From Nostoc sp. LEGE 12450 (GTDB lineage Bacteria > Cyanobacteriota > Cyanobacteriia > Cyanobacteriales > Nostocaceae): 35,629 nucleotides of DNA. A program made the position numbers and the translations under genes. Below the pieces are notes generated by a model. It saw nothing but the letters and a program-made list of their open reading frames with translations. It made no database searches and was not told where the DNA came from. The DNA lies in assembly GCF_015206895.1 (NCBI RefSeq), contig NZ_JADEXU010000078.1, forward strand, positions 1 to 35,629. Reading direction: 5' to 3'. Positions 33,179-35,629 of the stretch are shown piece by piece (position 1 is the first letter of the stretch; every line of letters starts with the position of its first letter).

Positions 33179-33475
33179 TTACCACAAAGATAGCTGCCCC
33201 GGTGAAACATTTGATTTTCCACCTCTATGGTATAAAAGGTGACAAGCACTGCAAAGAGCTATAAGGTTGCTTCTGTGGTTATTTGCTGGGTTTCTGTCCC
33301 AATGATGAACCTGTAGGGTGTACACTCTGCGTTTTGAGCGTGTTAGATGCGATGTTTTTTCCCCAGGGGGAATGCAGTGTAACCCGCATTTTTGACAACG
33401 CCACTGGGCTTGTTGCTTAACGTCCGTGGCAATTTCTGACCAATTATCTGGGTATAGAGAATAGGTGAACGTCAT
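33179..33475 (-). CDS. HNH endonuclease
   Basis: The 98-residue protein has a zinc-binding pair C27/C30 (CQKC), the HNH core LQVHHWDRNPANNHRSNLIA (H57, H58, N70) and CSACHLLYHR (C75, C78, H83), the full set for an HNH nuclease. Stand-alone small HNH proteins occur as homing or restriction-type nucleases and in phages and plasmids. It is transcribed toward rep and is located between the real 3' end of rep and a degraded duplicate of it, which is suggestive of past recombination at this site. Confidence 0.88.
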   Translation of the reverse strand: MTFTYSLYPDNWSEIATDVKQQAQWRCQKCGLHCIPPGEKTSHLTRSKRRVYTLQVHHWDRNPANNHRSNLIALCSACHLLYHRGGKSNVSPGQLSLW

Positions 33476-33516
33476 CAGTCTAATTAAACTAAAGCTTTGA
33501 GAATTGTAATGCTTCT

Positions 33517-33785
33517 AGTAGTACGAAAGCTTAACCAAACTGTAACCGCCTCCCTTGCTGATATTTGTCAGGAATGCGTGAACCGATTTACCCAACGCTG
33601 TGGGCGGGTGGGCTACGTTTGAAAAAATATTACTCCTGCTATTAGATAGTCTTAATAGCGGTAGTAATAAAAATTTGGCTGACTTAGACGATGAAAAGTG
33701 GTTTACGCGTAAATACTTCCCGATGCTAATTACTGCACCTCGTCAAGCACTACGGGTTGCCAGCATTAAAGTTTGTATCTTTTAG
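33517..33785 (+). pseudogene. Degraded duplicate of the rep 3' region
   Basis: Sequence from about 33517 repeats rep 32588-32765: VNRFTQRC, then LLLLLDSLNSGSNKNLADLD and a diverged KYFPMLI. DNA identity is high (for example the 40 bp around 33640) but a frameshift at the G-run (about 33600) and a 3-bp deletion (one Asp codon) are present. After PMLI the frame turns to unrelated sequence. The fragment cannot encode a Rep protein. Confidence 0.8.
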
Positions 33786-33893
33786 AGGGAAAGAATCAAA
33801 AATTGGTTACTAGGCGAACTTTGAAGATTTGGCTGCATAACCCAATTTGGCTATGTTTTTGTAGCTGTTTGAAAGCTTGAAGTGATTTAAGTT

Positions 33894-34406
33894 TTAATCA
33901 CTTCCGCCCCAACTCCAGGTAGGATTGCCATTCTTTAAGTTTTTGTTCACCACGACTAAAGGATAATTATTAGGATCAAAGCCCCCTGCCAAATCCAAAA
34001 TAAAGTAAACCTTGCCTTTGACAAAGTGCATACGTAAATAATTCAGGTTTCCTGAGTAGTCTTCTCCATCAACTTTGGTCATACCAGCAGATGCCAAGCA
34101 TTTGGCATATCTCGGTTTGAGTTTGCCCACCCATGTAACGCTAAATTCGTTACTGCTCAGAACAGAGATGTTACTAGCGTAGGCACTTAGGTTAACAGAG
34201 CCATCTTTAGTAAAACTGCCTTCTTGATAAGGACGGCTTTGCTCAGTGACAATCACTTTCTCTGGACAACTTTGTTTCTGCTCGTTTTGGCTATAAACTT
34301 TTAACTCAATCTTTTGTGATTGATTTTGTGCAAGGACACTCAAGTTAGACAGCAGAGGTAATAAAACAATACTTGCGCCTAGAATCAAAGGTTTAAACCT
34401 GATCAT
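33894..34406 (-). CDS. Secreted hypothetical protein
   Basis: The start is taken at ATG 34406 (MIRFKPLILG) rather than the TTG 12 nt upstream. The first 27 residues form a signal peptide (FKPLILGASIVLLPLLSNLS with VLAQ cleavage site). The mature part (about 145 residues) has two Cys residues and beta-rich sequence (DGSVNLSAYASNISVLSSNE, GKVYFILDLAGGFDPNNYPL). No family is recognised. Probably exported to the periplasm or outside the cell. Confidence 0.65.
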   Translation of the reverse strand: MIRFKPLILGASIVLLPLLSNLSVLAQNQSQKIELKVYSQNEQKQSCPEKVIVTEQSRPYQEGSFTKDGSVNLSAYASNISVLSSNEFSVTWVGKLKPRYAKCLASAGMTKVDGEDYSGNLNYLRMHFVKGKVYFILDLAGGFDPNNYPLVVVNKNLKNGNPTWSWGGSD

Positions 34407-34476
34407 ATTTATACTCAATAGCTAAAGTATTTCTAGGATGCACTTACATTGAAGTGATTCACAAGATCGTTACAAT

Positions 34477-34608
34477 TTATATTTCTTCAACTTGGGAAAT
34501 TTTTGGCACAAAAGCTAGCCTGCCTTGTTCGTCTAAAACTTTTTTAGTCTATTCTATCCATACTTGCTTTATATGTTCTATTGTCGGGTATCTCCCATAC
34601 TCACTCAT
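34477..34608 (-). pseudogene. Small ORF interrupted by an amber codon
   Basis: From ATG 34608 the frame reads SEYGRYPTIEHIKQVWIE, then TAG, then TKKVLDEQGRLAFVPKISQV and a TAA at 34477. The composition on both sides looks like one protein, so a point mutation (for example Gln to amber) is likely. No family is recognised. Confidence 0.35.
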
Positions 34609-34692
34609 TGATAATTTACACCATTCAAAGTTCCTATTAGCCACTTAGAAGCTAAAAAATAAATAATGGTCATGGCGCAATTCACTTTCAAT

Positions 34693-35235
34693 TTAACATT
34701 TATTTTTGTCAAATTTTTCTCTTAAATAGTTGCTTATATACCAAAGCGGTTCGCCGAATTCTTCCGATTCTGAGGCCCCTAATCCAATTAATAGTGAGGT
34801 GCGTTTATTAATTTCATAAGCAACTTTTTTGGCAAATTCGGCATTTTCTAGATAGCTTTCGCCTGTTTCGGGATAAGCATCGTACCAAAGTACGTAGAGC
34901 GCGGAGGCTAAAGTTCTTCTTTGCCAGATATGATTCTGAGGAGAATCTAGAAATTCTAGCAGCAATTCTAAATTATCTGGACTAGCAAGTATCAAATCTT
35001 CGTCTTGTTGTGAAAAATGAAGCTTGTCGTTAATAGCCCAAATTTCTAATTGTTGGCGAGACAGTGGGGGAAGTGCGTTACTGCTGCTACTAAAGTCTGT
35101 GGAACCGCATTTGTTACAAGATTCCGACCATGCACGTGTTTCTTCAAATGCTGCGGTTAGTTCATCAAGAAATCTTGTTTCTTCATTGCCGCATTTTGCA
35201 CATGAGCGGGTTTGTTCGTATTTTTGAGATGTCAT
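34693..35235 (-). CDS. Zinc-ribbon hypothetical protein
   Basis: The 180-residue protein begins with a CxxC pair at C12/C15 and a second at C40/C43, a zinc-ribbon pattern. The rest is acidic and helical (LSRQQLEIWAINDKLHFSQQ, WQRRTLASALYVLWYDAYPE). Proteins with this layout in cyanobacteria are annotated only as hypothetical, as far as I know. No neighbours hint at its job. Confidence 0.6.
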   Translation of the reverse strand: MTSQKYEQTRSCAKCGNEETRFLDELTAAFEETRAWSESCNKCGSTDFSSSSNALPPLSRQQLEIWAINDKLHFSQQDEDLILASPDNLELLLEFLDSPQNHIWQRRTLASALYVLWYDAYPETGESYLENAEFAKKVAYEINKRTSLLIGLGASESEEFGEPLWYISNYLREKFDKNKC

Positions 35236-35418
35236 TATACACTTTTAAAAAATAGCAGCAGTTAATATCTTCAATGTTGCCTGCTACAATTTCGGACTCA
35301 ACCAAGATATGAGCGCACTGTACTGCACTCAACCAACCAAAATTTAACCCTCCCCTTGTTCGCTCGACTGCGGCGCTCGAAACTTTGTCCGCTCACCAGC
35401 ACCCAACTGCTAAAAAAT
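35236..35418. other. Intergenic region, nothing recognised
   Basis: About 180 bp between two leftward genes. It should contain the promoter of the zinc-ribbon gene. No hairpin or repeat was found. Confidence 0.4.
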
Positions 35419-35628
35419 TTATTCAGATTCAAAGTCGATCAGAACAGCATCGGCCTGAAACATTTCGTCTCTAGCTTTTAAACCAATATCTCGACGGATC
35501 AGGTCTAGAATTTCTAGACCTGTGCGTTGGCTGTTGGGGTAGGGAGTCCAGATGGCGTTGACTGTAATTTGAGTACCGACTAAGAATGTGTTGACTGCGC
35601 CGACAAAATATTCACCATCGGCATAATC
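35419..35628 (-). CDS. C-terminal part of an unknown gene (cut by window edge)
   Basis: The minus-strand frame enters from the right edge and ends in TAA at 35419. It reads DYADGEYFVGAVNTFLVGTQ, then LEILDLIRRDIGLKARDEMF and ends FESE. The 69 visible residues are a coherent alpha/beta sequence. I do not recognise the family; the 5' part is outside the window. Confidence 0.5.
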   Translation of the reverse strand, partial: DYADGEYFVGAVNTFLVGTQITVNAIWTPYPNSQRTGLEILDLIRRDIGLKARDEMFQADAVLIDFESE

Positions 35629-35629
35629 T

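Noticed and set aside
1..35629. The window as a complete circular plasmid.
   Set aside because: Joining the ends does not continue either truncated gene.

Overview
The window looks like part of a cyanobacterial plasmid, probably from a filamentous heterocyst-former of the Nostoc/Anabaena/Calothrix kind. The evidence is the repeated HIP1 octamer GCGATCGC (for example near 7199, 8414, 18786, 30610 and 32199), a CyRepA1-type replication protein, a ParA plus ribbon-helix-helix partition pair, and many protein types typical of cyanobacterial plasmids. Both ends cut through genes and do not join into one reading frame, so this is a fragment and not a closed circle.

Layout. 1-600: end of parA, a small RHH partition protein and an A/T-rich repeat cluster that may be its binding site. 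577-5440: a decay zone with a frameshifted DUF1016 nuclease, a lytic-transglycosylase-like gene, a ParA remnant, a pentapeptide-repeat-protein tail, three dispersed-repeat families and a 543-bp non-autonomous element with TGT...ACA ends and internal repeats like those of Tn7/Tn5053/CAST transposons. 5482-10781: a leftward gene row encoding vanadium haloperoxidase, a HAD-like protein, an M4 metallopeptidase and a ferritin-like protein. 10782-13640: a second decay zone with a 285-bp TA-flanked MITE, the tail of a heme peroxidase gene, the tail of a tyrosine recombinase gene and a frameshifted antitoxin-like gene carrying a 34-bp perfect palindrome. 13704-17997: a leftward row encoding an S51 (cyanophycinase-like) peptidase, an astacin-like M12A peptidase and a GH13 glycosidase. 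18379-20850: a complete tyrosine recombinase, an orphan XRE regulator and a papain-fold toxin with a likely immunity partner.

20947-26642 is a leftward block of about ten short genes (soluble hypotheticals, small membrane proteins and a membrane-anchored Walker ATPase), partly overlapping and apparently co-transcribed. Its function is unknown; a DNA-translocation or plasmid-maintenance machine is one possibility. Divergently, 26895-32992 is the replication module: CopG-like RHH protein, HTH protein, three 22-bp iteron-like repeats and the CyRepA1-type Rep. 32932-33785 holds a small protein and an HNH nuclease enclosed between the rep 3' end and a degraded copy of it. 33894 to the end holds a secreted hypothetical, an amber-interrupted small ORF, a zinc-ribbon hypothetical and a gene cut by the window edge.

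The enzyme island at 5.4-18 kb is notable because its hydrolases and oxidative enzymes show no signal peptides, and because its right half lies between a partial and a complete copy of the same recombinase gene. All function calls are from reading the sequence; no database search was run.
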